Source: an uncultured bacterium
Lineage (GTDB): Bacteria; Patescibacteriota; Minisyncoccia; Phycocordibacterales; UBA9973
Reading direction: 5' to 3'
Assembly: GCA_937895515.1 (NCBI GenBank)
Contig: CALAYS010000052.1
Span: forward strand, 1-45,243
DNA: 45,243 nt
The translations under genes were made by a program, and so were the position numbers. Under the pieces are notes generated by a model, which had not been told where the DNA came from, ran no database searches, and saw only the letters and a program-made list of their open reading frames with translations. Shown piece by piece: positions 26,276 to 33,581 of this stretch. How positions within the stretch are numbered: position 1 is the stretch's first letter; every line of letters starts with the position of its first letter.

Positions 26276-26527
26276 CTATTTAGTTATTCTTGAAAGTAAA
26301 GACTTTTTACGAGAAGCAGTATTTTTTTTCAAAACTCCTTTCTTCATTGCTTTATCAATTGCTGATTGAGCTTTGGAAAGCATTTTTTTAGCTTCATCTT
26401 TGTTAGTCTTAGCAAGTTTTACAACACTTTTTGTTACTTCTTTATAAGCTTTTGTAACACGGTCGTTTACAGCCTTTTTCTTAACTGAACCACGAAGTGC
26501 TTTTTTAGCTGATTTTGTAATTGGCAT
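26276..26527 (-). CDS. rpsT: 30S ribosomal protein S20
   Basis: 83 residues, strongly basic and helical. The opening MPITKSAKKALRGSVKK and the later AKKMLSKAQSAIDKAMKKGVLKKNTASRKKSLL follow the S20 pattern, including the conserved KGVLHKNTAARKKSRL-like end. It binds 16S rRNA in the body of the small subunit. Single gene; a TATAAT (26554-26559) lies 26 bases upstream, so this gene has a short leader, unlike many neighbours. Confidence 0.95.
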   Translation of the reverse strand: MPITKSAKKALRGSVKKKAVNDRVTKAYKEVTKSVVKLAKTNKDEAKKMLSKAQSAIDKAMKKGVLKKNTASRKKSLLSRITK

Positions 26528-26662
26528 AATTTAATTAAAATTCAAAATTCATAATTATAGTTTAGCTACACGGAACCAAACTACAGAATATTTAATACAC
26601 CGAGACACTGGCAATATCAAACAAAATAACTATACCAGAAAAATGCTAAAAAGGAAAGGAAC

Positions 26663-26696
26663 ACCCTAACCTAACCCTCCCCGTAACCAGGGAGGG
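26663..26696. repeat. Dispersed palindromic repeat, short copy
   Basis: CACCCTAACCTAACCCTCCCC followed by GTAACCAGGGAGGG: inverted CCCTCC/GGAGGG pair in the 300-base gap between the S20 and ruvA genes. Same family as 2417-2504 and 27915-27951. Confidence 0.65.
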
Positions 26697-26711
26697 AAAT
26701 CACAAACGAAG

Positions 26712-26794
26712 CCGAATGTCTTTTTGAAAATGTCTGGCCGAGCCTTTATGTTTGCTGGCGAGGAGATCCGAGGACTTTTTAAAAAGACATTCGG
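26712..26794. repeat. Long inverted repeat with 14-bp perfect arms
   Basis: CCGAATGTCTTTTT (26712-26725) and its exact complement AAAAAGACATTCGG (26781-26794) enclose 55 bases that are more GC-rich than the surroundings. No ORF lies within. It may be a MITE-like element or a structured RNA just upstream of ruvA; it ends 22 bases before the ruvA -10 box. Confidence 0.65.
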
Positions 26795-26827
26795 TGAAGT
26801 GTTTTTAAAATATGTTACAATGGTACT

Positions 26828-27400
26828 ATGATAGCTCAAATAACAGGCATAGTAATAGACAAAGATGAAAAAGGCATAGTAATAGATAACAATGGTATTG
26901 GGTACCTGGTTTTTATGACACCCATAGATATGCCAATGATTGGCGATAATGTCACTATTTTAACTGTATTTGTTGTCCGTGAAGATGCTCAGGAACTATA
27001 TGGGTTTACCAACAAAACATCACGAGATTTATTTAAACTCTTAATTACAATATCCGGTATTGGCCCAAGAAGCGCACTGGGGATATTGTCTTTGGCTAGC
27101 CCAAATGATTTATTAACTTATATTAGCCGTGGTGATGCTAACTATTTAACCAAAGTCTCTGGCATTGGTAAAAAAACTGCTGAAAAAATAATCCTTGAAC
27201 TAAGAGACAAAATTAAAAACATGGTTAATGATGATGACAGCATTGGGTCAGTTACTAACGATGCGCTGGATGCATTAACTGCACTGGGGTATTCAGCACA
27301 AGACATAAGATCGGCTTTATCCCAACTACCGCCGGATATTGATACTAATGATACTCAGTTAGTAATCCGCACTGTTCTAAAAATTGTAAGAAAAATGTAA
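26828..27400 (+). CDS. ruvA: Holliday junction branch migration protein RuvA
   Basis: 190 residues with the complete RuvA layout: N-terminal OB fold (MIAQITGIVIDKDEKGIVI...GYLVFMTP), tandem helix-hairpin-helix motifs (LITISGIGPRSALGIL and LTKVSGIGKKTAEKIILEL) and the C-terminal domain III (DALDALTALGYSAQDIRSAL) that contacts RuvB. A tetramer holds the four-way junction and loads RuvB. RuvB and RuvC are not in the window. TACAAT with a TGT extension stands exactly 6 bases before the ATG. Confidence 0.95.
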   Translation: MIAQITGIVIDKDEKGIVIDNNGIGYLVFMTPIDMPMIGDNVTILTVFVVREDAQELYGFTNKTSRDLFKLLITISGIGPRSALGILSLASPNDLLTYISRGDANYLTKVSGIGKKTAEKIILELRDKIKNMVNDDDSIGSVTNDALDALTALGYSAQDIRSALSQLPPDIDTNDTQLVIRTVLKIVRKM

Positions 27401-27491
27401 ATCCGCCAAAATTTTTTTAAATTAATTATTAAATAACACGCTAATTACTTTTTATAAAAATATTTTAAGTAAAAAGTTAAGGCGGATAAAC

Positions 27492-28505
27492 ATGCCCGAA
27501 TTACCCGAAGTTACAACAACTGTTAATGGAATTAATACTGAATGCACCGGCTGGACTATAAACGATGTCTGGACGGATTTGGCAGTTAATAAACCCAGCC
27601 GGATAGACTTTTATCAAACTATTAAATATCTCCCCTATTTTAAAAACTTTACCAAAGTCGTAAAAGGGAAAAAAATAATGGGCGCTACAAGACGCGGTAA
27701 AAATATTTTAATTAAAATAAGTTCCGGGGAGACAATTTTAATTCATATGAAAATGACTGGGCATATGATGGTGGGTAATTACGAATTCAAAATTCAAAAG
27801 GTAAAAGTCAAAAATAAAATTGAAAATGTAGGAAGTTGGGTACCAAGTAAAGCACAAAAAAATATAGCACTACATGACCCATATAATAGATTTATTCATT
27901 TTGTATTTACACTTACCCCTCCCCAGCCCTCCCCTAAATTAGGGCAGGGAGAAATAAATAAAAAGATTAAACATTTAGTTTTGTGTGATACTCGTAAATT
28001 TGCAAAAATAGCATTACTAGAAAATGAAGACCACCACAAAATTCATCTGTCCAGCCATGGACCCGAACCAGTAAACCCTGATATTTCTTATAAAGATTTT
28101 GTTAAAGCATTAAATACTGCCCCCGCAAATAATCGCCCAATTAAAATACTACTGATGGATACACGGACAATCTCTGGGATTGGAAATATTTATAGCGATG
28201 AAATGCTGTTTAGTTCCAGTATTCACCCACAAAGTATTTGGAGCAAAATACCCGAAAGTTCTAGAAAAATACTATACCGTGAAATGCTCAAGGTCTTAAA
28301 AAAAGGAATAGACTTTGGTGGAGATTCAATGAGCGATTACCGTAACATTTACGGTATGCGTGGAGAATTTCAAAACAACCACAATGCATACCGCAAAACC
28401 GGCAGTAAATGTAGCAAATCTGGATGTGGTGGTACAATTACCCGTACCGTTATTACTGGACGCAGTAGCCACTACTGCCCCACTCACCAACAAATTTATA
28501 AATAA
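27492..28505 (+). CDS. mutM: Formamidopyrimidine-DNA glycosylase (Fpg/MutM) with repeat-derived insert
   Basis: Base-excision repair enzyme for oxidised purines. MPELPEV supplies the catalytic Pro2 and Glu3, and RRGKNILI holds the beta-lyase Lys region. ILLMDTRTISGIGNIYSDEML is the helix-two-turn-helix and DYRNIYGMRGEF precedes the zinc finger. The finger is odd: C-SKSG-C (four residues between instead of two) and C-PT-H (His for the last Cys). At 337 residues it is about 60 longer than usual. Part of the excess (LTPPQPSPKLGQGE) is the in-frame translation of a dispersed palindromic repeat at 27915-27951. AAGGCGG 5 bases before the ATG is one of few Shine-Dalgarno-like sites here. Confidence 0.93.
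   Translation: MPELPEVTTTVNGINTECTGWTINDVWTDLAVNKPSRIDFYQTIKYLPYFKNFTKVVKGKKIMGATRRGKNILIKISSGETILIHMKMTGHMMVGNYEFKIQKVKVKNKIENVGSWVPSKAQKNIALHDPYNRFIHFVFTLTPPQPSPKLGQGEINKKIKHLVLCDTRKFAKIALLENEDHHKIHLSSHGPEPVNPDISYKDFVKALNTAPANNRPIKILLMDTRTISGIGNIYSDEMLFSSSIHPQSIWSKIPESSRKILYREMLKVLKKGIDFGGDSMSDYRNIYGMRGEFQNNHNAYRKTGSKCSKSGCGGTITRTVITGRSSHYCPTHQQIYK
27915..27951. repeat. Palindromic repeat inserted in the fpg reading frame
   Basis: ACCCCTCCCCAGCCCTCCCC-TAAATT-AGGGCAGGGAG, an inverted repeat of the same family as 2417-2504 and 26663-26696. It keeps the frame and adds about 13 residues rich in Pro. Confidence 0.75.
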
Positions 28506-28516
28506 AAATAAACAAA

Positions 28517-29740
28517 ATGAAAGTAACAAAATTAATCTTTTTAACAATTCTTATTGATATGCTGGGTTATGGTATTTTAATACCAGTAATCCCCGAATTA
28601 TTTGCTGACCCTAGATCACCTTTTTATGTTTTAAGTACTAGCGCAAATCCAGCTAATGGGCTGATAATTCTTGGTTTATTAATTGCTAGTTTCCCATTGG
28701 GGCAATTTTTTGCCACACCTATACTGGGACAACTCTCCGACCGTTATGGCCGTAAAAAGGTTCTAATAATTTCAATATTAGGAACATCGGTGTCATACAT
28801 ACTATTTGCTATTGGTATAATTACTAAAAACATTCCACTGCTTTTCTTTTCAAGATTCTTCGATGGTATTACCGGTGGGAATATTGCTGTTGCCCAAGCC
28901 GCAATAGCCGATGTTACAACTCCGGAAAACCGCGCAAAGAATTTTGGAATGATTGGTGCCGCATTTGGGCTGGGGTTTATTTTTGGACCATTTATTGGAG
29001 GTAAATTATCAGACCCAAGTTTAGTTAGCTGGTTTACTGCATCAACACCATTTTATTTTGCTGCAATATTGGCATTTTTAAATGTAATTTCAATTTGGAA
29101 ATTCTTACCAGAAACAAATAAAAATTTAAATAACTTAAAAATAAAATTTAATAAATCCATAAGAAACATCATTACGGCTTTTAATTTACCAGGGCTTAAA
29201 AGTTTATTTGGTACAACATTTTTCTTTAATGCTGGGTTTACTTTTTTTACAACATTTTTTAGTGTATTTTTAATTATTAAATTTGGTTTTAGCCAAGGCA
29301 ACATTGGAACATTTTTTGCTTATGTTGGTATTTGGTCTGTTATTACCCAAGCCGTATTAACTAGAATCTTTGCTAAAAAATTAACCAAAGAACAAATATT
29401 AAACATTTCATTGTTTGGTTGTGCAGTTATGCTATTAGCTTACTTTTTACCAAACCAAAAATGGGAATTGTATTTAGTGCCACCATTTTTTAGTTTATTT
29501 ACTGGGTTAACTATGGCTAATTTAAATGCATTAATATCTGAAAGATCCGACAAAACCATCCAAGGTCAAATAATGGGTATCTCAGCTAGCGTTACAGCAC
29601 TGGCTCAAATAATCCCAGCTATTCTTTCTGGGTTTATTGCGGCAGTTTTAAAACCAACCACCCCCATAATCGTGGCTTCAATTTTTGTATTTATTAGTTT
29701 TATAGTTTTTCAAAAAGCTAAAACAAAAACCACCGCTTAA
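28517..29740 (+). CDS. MFS transporter, TetA/multidrug type (407 aa)
   Basis: Twelve predicted helices. Motif A is present as GQLSDRYGRKKVLI after helix 2, and RFFDGITGGNIAVAQAAIADVTTPENRAK carries the motif-C-like region typical of drug:H+ antiporters of the TetA/Bcr group. The opening helix MKVTKLIFLTILIDMLGYGIL has the acidic residue found in these proteins. A proton-driven exporter is likely; the substrate is unknown. It starts 11 bases after fpg and is presumably co-transcribed. Confidence 0.88.
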   Translation: MKVTKLIFLTILIDMLGYGILIPVIPELFADPRSPFYVLSTSANPANGLIILGLLIASFPLGQFFATPILGQLSDRYGRKKVLIISILGTSVSYILFAIGIITKNIPLLFFSRFFDGITGGNIAVAQAAIADVTTPENRAKNFGMIGAAFGLGFIFGPFIGGKLSDPSLVSWFTASTPFYFAAILAFLNVISIWKFLPETNKNLNNLKIKFNKSIRNIITAFNLPGLKSLFGTTFFFNAGFTFFTTFFSVFLIIKFGFSQGNIGTFFAYVGIWSVITQAVLTRIFAKKLTKEQILNISLFGCAVMLLAYFLPNQKWELYLVPPFFSLFTGLTMANLNALISERSDKTIQGQIMGISASVTALAQIIPAILSGFIAAVLKPTTPIIVASIFVFISFIVFQKAKTKTTA

Positions 29741-29757
29741 CGGTGGTTTTTGTTTAT
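29721..29757. terminator. Strong bidirectional terminator
   Basis: AAACAAAAACCACCG-CTTAA-CGGTGGTTTTTGTTT, a perfect 15-bp stem; the MFS stop codon sits in and beside the loop, and the opposing dsbB-like gene ends 3 bases beyond. Confidence 0.9.
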
Positions 29758-29759
29758 AT

Positions 29760-30293
29760 TTAATTGTTACCTTTGTAATATTTACGAATTAGTAAAATTG
29801 TTCCTAGTGATAATAGCAACCCCAGTGCCATAAATGGGATAGTTACAAAACCATATTCATATACATAATAGGCTTTACAACTAGCAGCAGCGTCACAAGT
29901 AAGAGCTGTCTCTTCTCCAAAATAATAAACATAATTATGGATTAAAGAAAAAGCTAATCCAAAACCAGTCATCCATGACAAATAGCTAAAAATATTTGAA
30001 ATATCTTTTTTAGCTTTAGCTACAAGAATTAAAAGTATTTGTGGAAAAATAAATAATCTTTGGAACCAACATAATTTACAAGGTGTAAATAATGCGACTT
30101 CGGAATAATATAAAATTATTATTACTGCACCAACTAACAATATTAAATATAAATTTAATGCATTTTTTTTAACAAATGTTAGCCAAGTATTTTTATCTTT
30201 ATAGAAGAATGCTAAAGCTAAAATTGATAGCACCGCAACTAATAGCGTTACCAATGTGCCAAATGTTGAAATTTTGTTAACTATTTCTAACAT
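29760..30293 (-). CDS. DsbB-like thiol:quinone oxidoreductase (177 aa)
   Basis: Four to five transmembrane helices with two external cysteine pairs, as in DsbB: Cys72-Cys75 in TPCKLCWFQRLFIFPQ (the quinone-linked pair) and Cys133/Cys139 in LTCDAAASCKAYY (the pair that meets DsbA). It would reoxidise the thioredoxin-like partner encoded immediately upstream and pass electrons to quinone. It begins 2 bases after that gene's stop, so they form a two-gene operon. Full length for this family. Confidence 0.9.
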   Translation of the reverse strand: MLEIVNKISTFGTLVTLLVAVLSILALAFFYKDKNTWLTFVKKNALNLYLILLVGAVIIILYYSEVALFTPCKLCWFQRLFIFPQILLILVAKAKKDISNIFSYLSWMTGFGLAFSLIHNYVYYFGEETALTCDAAASCKAYYVYEYGFVTIPFMALGLLLSLGTILLIRKYYKGNN

Positions 30294-30295
30294 AA

Positions 30296-30823
30296 TTATT
30301 TTTTAGATTTTGCCAAATCTTTTTTAAGAGTTTCAATTTCTTTAACATAAGCATCTTTTTGTTTGGCTTCCATCTTAGCTAAATATTCATCCTTTTGAAC
30401 TTGGAGCTGTAATTTAGCATTATCATCCAGTGGATAATTTATAATACTAGCCAAATCCATTGGAATAATCTCAAGTGACCCACGTACCCCAGGAGCAAAT
30501 TCCCATGTTGGGTAACTTTCGATTTTAGCATCAATACAAACTTGGGTTTGTGGAGACCCTGCCCCAGCAGTACTACATTCAATATAAGGTAATTCTTTAA
30601 CTGCTGTTTTGAAAAATTCTTTTTGTTGCATGCAGTGTGGGCACCATGATGCACCGTAGAATTTAGTACCACTGTCCTTTAAAGCATGGGCGACGGAATT
30701 TAAGACTACTGTTAATTCTGGATTTTTGTCAATTTTAGATCTTTTATTAGTAATTATAGCTAATGCGCTAATTCCTCCAACGATTATTATTAAAATGATT
30801 ATAAATATGTGTTCTTTTTTCAT
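30296..30823 (-). CDS. Membrane-anchored thioredoxin-like protein (175 aa), DsbA-like partner
   Basis: An N-terminal signal anchor (about residues 5-25), then a thioredoxin fold with active site Cys61-Pro-His-Cys64 in FYGASWCPHCMQQKEFF. CPHC is the active site of DsbA, favouring disulfide formation. IESYPTWEF carries the cis-proline. Two more cysteines (about 83 and 97) may form a structural disulfide. A charged coiled tail (about 140-175) ends the protein. With the DsbB-like gene behind it, it should oxidise exported proteins, plausibly including surface proteins here. TAAAAT with a TGG extension is 6 bases before the ATG. Confidence 0.88.
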   Translation of the reverse strand: MKKEHIFIIILIIIVGGISALAIITNKRSKIDKNPELTVVLNSVAHALKDSGTKFYGASWCPHCMQQKEFFKTAVKELPYIECSTAGAGSPQTQVCIDAKIESYPTWEFAPGVRGSLEIIPMDLASIINYPLDDNAKLQLQVQKDEYLAKMEAKQKDAYVKEIETLKKDLAKSKK

Positions 30824-30832
30824 AATCTTATT

Positions 30833-31348
30833 TTACCACGAGCGAGTTAATTCATAAAGAGCAATGCCGGTGGCAACGGATACATTTAATGATTCCTTTA
30901 TACCCCGCATTGGGATTTCTATAATATGATCAACTTTAGATAAAACATTTTTAGGAATACCAGTTACTTCATTACCCACAATTAACGCCAGCTTGGTAGC
31001 AAGGCTACCAAGTAAAGAAATGATCTTTCGATAATCTACAGAATTAGGAGCTTGTTCCAATGCAATGATTATATAATCGTCCTTTTTAAGTTTTTTTAAA
31101 GTAGTATTTATTGTTTTTTCATATAAATAAGGAACGCTTTTTTCCGCGCCTAATGCTGTTTTGGCTATTTTACTATCCGGCCGGTTAAATTTATCAATTG
31201 GTGCAGGAGTAATTCCAACAAGGTATATTTGATTAACACCGCACGCATCCGCAGTACGAAAAAATGACCCTACATTTTCACTACTTCGGATATCCAGAGC
31301 TATCAAGCAAATTTTCTTGTCTTTAGGTGTATTTTGTGGTATCTTCAT
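30833..31348 (-). CDS. SpoU/TrmH-family RNA 2'-O-methyltransferase (171 aa)
   Basis: SPOUT knotted methyltransferase with all three motifs: LDIRSSENVGSFFRTADACGV (motif 1, with Asn-Val-Gly and Arg), LALIVGNEVTGIP (motif 2) and IEIPMRGIKESLNVSVATGIALY (motif 3). These bind S-adenosylmethionine and methylate ribose in tRNA or rRNA. At 171 residues it is the minimal catalytic domain, like TrmL/TrmH, without an RNA-binding extension. The target nucleotide cannot be told. Confidence 0.9.
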   Translation of the reverse strand: MKIPQNTPKDKKICLIALDIRSSENVGSFFRTADACGVNQIYLVGITPAPIDKFNRPDSKIAKTALGAEKSVPYLYEKTINTTLKKLKKDDYIIIALEQAPNSVDYRKIISLLGSLATKLALIVGNEVTGIPKNVLSKVDHIIEIPMRGIKESLNVSVATGIALYELTRSW

Positions 31349-31374
31349 AATTGTAGCTTAGCATAAAAAGATAT

Positions 31375-31438
31375 CCTCTTGTAGCTCCCCGCCTGCATCA
31401 GCTAGGCTGAAAGCATTGCGGGCAGGAGTCGGTAGAGC
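31375..31438 (+). pseudogene. Broken 5' half of tRNA-Lys, interrupted by a palindromic repeat
   Basis: CCTCTTGTAGCTC (31375-31387) and AGTCGGTAGAGC (31427-31438) together equal the first 25 bases of the intact tRNA-Lys at 31691, and 4 bases of 5' flank (ATAT) are also shared. A 39-base palindromic insert splits the copy in the D arm. The anticodon arm and 3' half are missing. The last base leads straight into the -10 box of the GIY-YIG gene. Confidence 0.8.
31388..31426. repeat. Palindromic insert in the tRNA-Lys fragment
   Basis: 39 bases beginning CCCGCCTGC and ending GCGGGCAGG; CCTGC/GCAGG and CCCGC/GCGGG pair. A GCATTGCGGGCAGG-type string of this kind looks like another dispersed element; the short hairpin at 16837-16857 may be related. 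Confidence 0.65.
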
Positions 31439-31444
31439 TATAAT
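31416..31444 (+). promoter_or_regulatory. Composite promoter of the GIY-YIG gene
   Basis: TTGCGG (31416-31421) inside the palindromic insert, a 17-base spacer made of repeat plus tRNA fragment, then TATAAT (31439-31444), exactly 6 bases before the ATG. Confidence 0.6.
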
Positions 31445-31450
31445 TTCATT

Positions 31451-31687
31451 ATGTTTTATACATACGTTTTGAAAAGCTTGAAAGACAATGAGATTTACAT
31501 AGGGTTTACGGAAGATTTAAAAGTTAGACTAGATCAATATAACAAAGGTTTAGTTTCAGCTACAAAATCAAGAATTCCCTTTAAGCTTGTTTATTATGAG
31601 GCTTGCCTTGATAAAAATAAAGCAGTAAAAAGAGAGAAGAGTTTAAAAACTGGTTTCGGAAGAAAATATTTAAAAGATAGAATATAA
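31451..31687 (+). CDS. GIY-YIG domain endonuclease-like protein (78 aa)
   Basis: A minimal single-domain GIY-YIG protein of the UPF0213 type. FYTYVLKSLKDNEIYIGFTEDLKVRL contains the Tyr-Tyr and Arg positions (the second motif is YIG), and KAVKREKSLKTGFGRKYL holds the conserved Glu. Proteins of this size are common in these bacteria and mostly uncharacterised. This copy lies exactly between a damaged tRNA-Lys half and the intact tRNA-Lys, so it sits between 29-base direct repeats. This could mark an insertion into the tRNA gene that restored it. Confidence 0.88.
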   Translation: MFYTYVLKSLKDNEIYIGFTEDLKVRLDQYNKGLVSATKSRIPFKLVYYEACLDKNKAVKREKSLKTGFGRKYLKDRI

Positions 31688-31690
31688 TAT

Positions 31691-31763
31691 CCTCTTGTAG
31701 CTCAGTCGGTAGAGCAGCTCCCTTTTAAGGAGATGGTCGTAGGTTCGATTCCTACCGAGAGGA
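31691..31763 (+). tRNA. tRNA-Lys (anticodon TTT)
   Basis: 73 bases: acceptor CCTCTTG/CGAGAGG, D arm GCTCAGTCGGTAGAGC, anticodon stem-loop with CTTTTAA (TTT), T arm GTAGG-TTCGATT-CCTAC, discriminator A. CCA is not encoded. Followed by its own terminator at 31771-31806. Its 3' end overlaps the end of the recombinase gene on the other strand. Confidence 0.95.
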
Positions 31764-33362
31764 CAGTATCGGACTTTGAGAGCAGATACGCTCAAAGTCC
31801 TTTTGTTTATCAATAGTATTTAGAGGTTCTAACGCTTCTTTTATTGCCTTTACCTCAATTGAAACTTTTTTCATTGGAAGAAGGGATTTTTCTATGTCTA
31901 CATTGATTATTTTGTCTTTTATGAGGGGGTTCGAACCAAGTGTTGAAAGTATACTACGTTTTGTCTGACGAGTACCATTCTTAAAACGATCTTGTGCTTG
32001 CTCAATAAAAGTAAACATCTCATCTGCTGTTCTGTTCCATTTATTAACACGAATATCAGTACTCTCAAGAAGGTTTTTAAGTTCATTCTTTTCAATAAGA
32101 TACTCAGCTTGTTTCTTTGCGAACTCATCGGGTGATATTTCTCCCGATGCTCGCATATCAATAAGTCTGCTTAATTTATCCACGATTATATTGTACGCTT
32201 TTTGATTTGTTCCTAAAATAATTTTCTGACTACTAACTTCTTTTTCATTCTCATTTTGAAACCATTTCATACCAAAACTATGAAATTCAGCTGGTATCTC
32301 AATGGTACCAATTTCTTTAGTAATTTGTTTTTTAAGCTCATCGATTTCTATTCCACCTTGTTTACAATCGTGATTCACTCGCTTAGTACAATGATAATAT
32401 ACATAAGTATGTACATTGCCATTTTTCTGATATTTGGTTTTATTTTCGGCAGTGACAACTCCATTACATTCACCACAATGCATCATTCCTGTAAATTCAA
32501 ATACATGACTTTTAGGGCGCGGACTGCCACGTTTCCCTAGAATCGCTTGGACCCGATCAAATTCTTCCAAAGTAATCATTGGCTCATGTGTTCCTTGGTG
32601 CCAGTTGCCACTTCTTTTAGGATATTCAAAAATACCAGCATAATATGAATTTCTAAAAAGCCAATAAATATTACTTCTGGATAATTTATTTCCATTTTTT
32701 GATCTTAATCCCCATTCATTAGTAGCAATTTCTAAAATTTTAAGTGGGTTAGTTGTTCCTGTAAGCATTAGATCCCACATCTTACGTACCATGTCGAAAC
32801 GTTCAGGGTCCTTACTAGTATGTTTTTGTCCTTTTGGTAAAAATTTATCATTTAGATAACCAATCGCGGCCATACCAGGAAAATTTCCCATACTCGCAGC
32901 TTTTGACATTCCACGCTTCACATCAATCGCTTTTTTGTCATTTTCCATTTTCGCTTGAGTACAGGACAACATAAACATAAATTTATCTATTGGAGTATTC
33001 CTAAATGTTTGAGTTGGGGTGACGATTTCAATTAGTTTGTTTCTATCCATGAGGTCAATTAGAACAGCCGAGTCAATTGCATTCCGTGAAAGGCGGTCAG
33101 CATGCCAAACAATAATTCCTGAAATTTTTCCTTTCTCGATAAGGTTAACCATTTTTGTAAACTCTGGTCTATTGTTTGTTATCTTAGCTGATTTTGATTC
33201 AGTAAAAAGATGCTCCTCTTTTAGTTTAACACCGAGCGCCCTAGCCATCTCAGTTGATTTATCAATTTGGGACTCAATAGAAAGAATTTGTCGATCCTCC
33301 GACTCTGTAGATTTCCTGTGATAGGCGCTGTATTCTATTTTTTGTTCTACTCCGGCTTTCAT
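31752..33362 (-). CDS. Large serine recombinase/integrase (536 aa)
   Basis: Resolvase catalytic domain at residues 8-155 with catalytic Ser18 in YHRKSTESEDRQ and the later VWHADRLSRN block. The recombinase domain (about 170-290: GYLNDKF..., IYWLFRNSYYAGIF) is followed by a zinc ribbon (GMMHCGECNGVV ... YYHCTKRVNHDC) and a coiled-coil C-terminal region, as in phage and ICE integrases. It starts 5 bases after the excisionase-like gene. The frame ends SPILSSR, running through the tRNA-Lys terminator and using a stop codon inside the tRNA. The C-terminal few residues therefore come from the insertion site. Confidence 0.93.
   Translation of the reverse strand: MKAGVEQKIEYSAYHRKSTESEDRQILSIESQIDKSTEMARALGVKLKEEHLFTESKSAKITNNRPEFTKMVNLIEKGKISGIIVWHADRLSRNAIDSAVLIDLMDRNKLIEIVTPTQTFRNTPIDKFMFMLSCTQAKMENDKKAIDVKRGMSKAASMGNFPGMAAIGYLNDKFLPKGQKHTSKDPERFDMVRKMWDLMLTGTTNPLKILEIATNEWGLRSKNGNKLSRSNIYWLFRNSYYAGIFEYPKRSGNWHQGTHEPMITLEEFDRVQAILGKRGSPRPKSHVFEFTGMMHCGECNGVVTAENKTKYQKNGNVHTYVYYHCTKRVNHDCKQGGIEIDELKKQITKEIGTIEIPAEFHSFGMKWFQNENEKEVSSQKIILGTNQKAYNIIVDKLSRLIDMRASGEISPDEFAKKQAEYLIEKNELKNLLESTDIRVNKWNRTADEMFTFIEQAQDRFKNGTRQTKRSILSTLGSNPLIKDKIINVDIEKSLLPMKKVSIEVKAIKEALEPLNTIDKQKDFERICSQSPILSSR
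31771..31806 (+). terminator. tRNA-Lys terminator overlapping the recombinase 3' end
   Basis: GGACTTTGAG-AGCAGATACG-CTCAAAGTCC then TTTTGTTT: perfect 10-bp stem. Read on the other strand it encodes part of the recombinase C-terminus. Confidence 0.85.
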
Positions 33363-33367
33363 ATAAA

Positions 33368-33541
33368 TTATTTATTACTTGCTTTATTCAAAAAATCATC
33401 AAAATCTTTTTTATCAATTCTAAATTCTTTACCGAGCTTGTATGCTTTAAGTTTTTTAGCTCCTATGTAGCGATAAATGGTCATTATGTTCATCCCAAGT
33501 TTATCTGCCAAATCTCGTGCTGTATAAAAATCTTTATTCAT
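33368..33541 (-). CDS. Excisionase-like helix-turn-helix protein (57 aa)
   Basis: Too short for usual gene calling but clear: MNKDFYTARDLADKLGMN, then MTIYRYIGAKKLKAYKLGKE, then FRIDKKDFDDFLNK. This is the winged-helix excisionase/HTH_17 layout, with a helix-turn-helix, an Arg-Tyr recognition end and the wing 'AYKLGKEFRI'. It lies directly upstream of the serine recombinase in one operon and probably directs or represses recombination. A TTGCTA-17-TATAAT promoter precedes it, with the -10 ending 7 bases before the ATG. Confidence 0.85.
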   Translation of the reverse strand: MNKDFYTARDLADKLGMNIMTIYRYIGAKKLKAYKLGKEFRIDKKDFDDFLNKASNK

Positions 33542-33548
33542 ATGTTCT

Positions 33549-33577
33549 ATTATACTTTACTATTCTTTACATAGCAA
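33549..33577 (-). promoter_or_regulatory. Promoter of the excisionase-recombinase operon
   Basis: TTGCTA (33572-33577), 17-base spacer, TATAAT (33549-33554) on the minus strand, in the 40-base gap after the tyrosine recombinase gene. Confidence 0.6.
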
Positions 33578-33581
33578 CTAA

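Noticed and set aside
27401..27487. ATCCGCC/GGCGGAT inverted repeat between ruvA and fpg as an attenuator
   Set aside because: Only 7 bp over an 80-base loop, and GGCGG also serves as the likely ribosome binding site; too weak to call.
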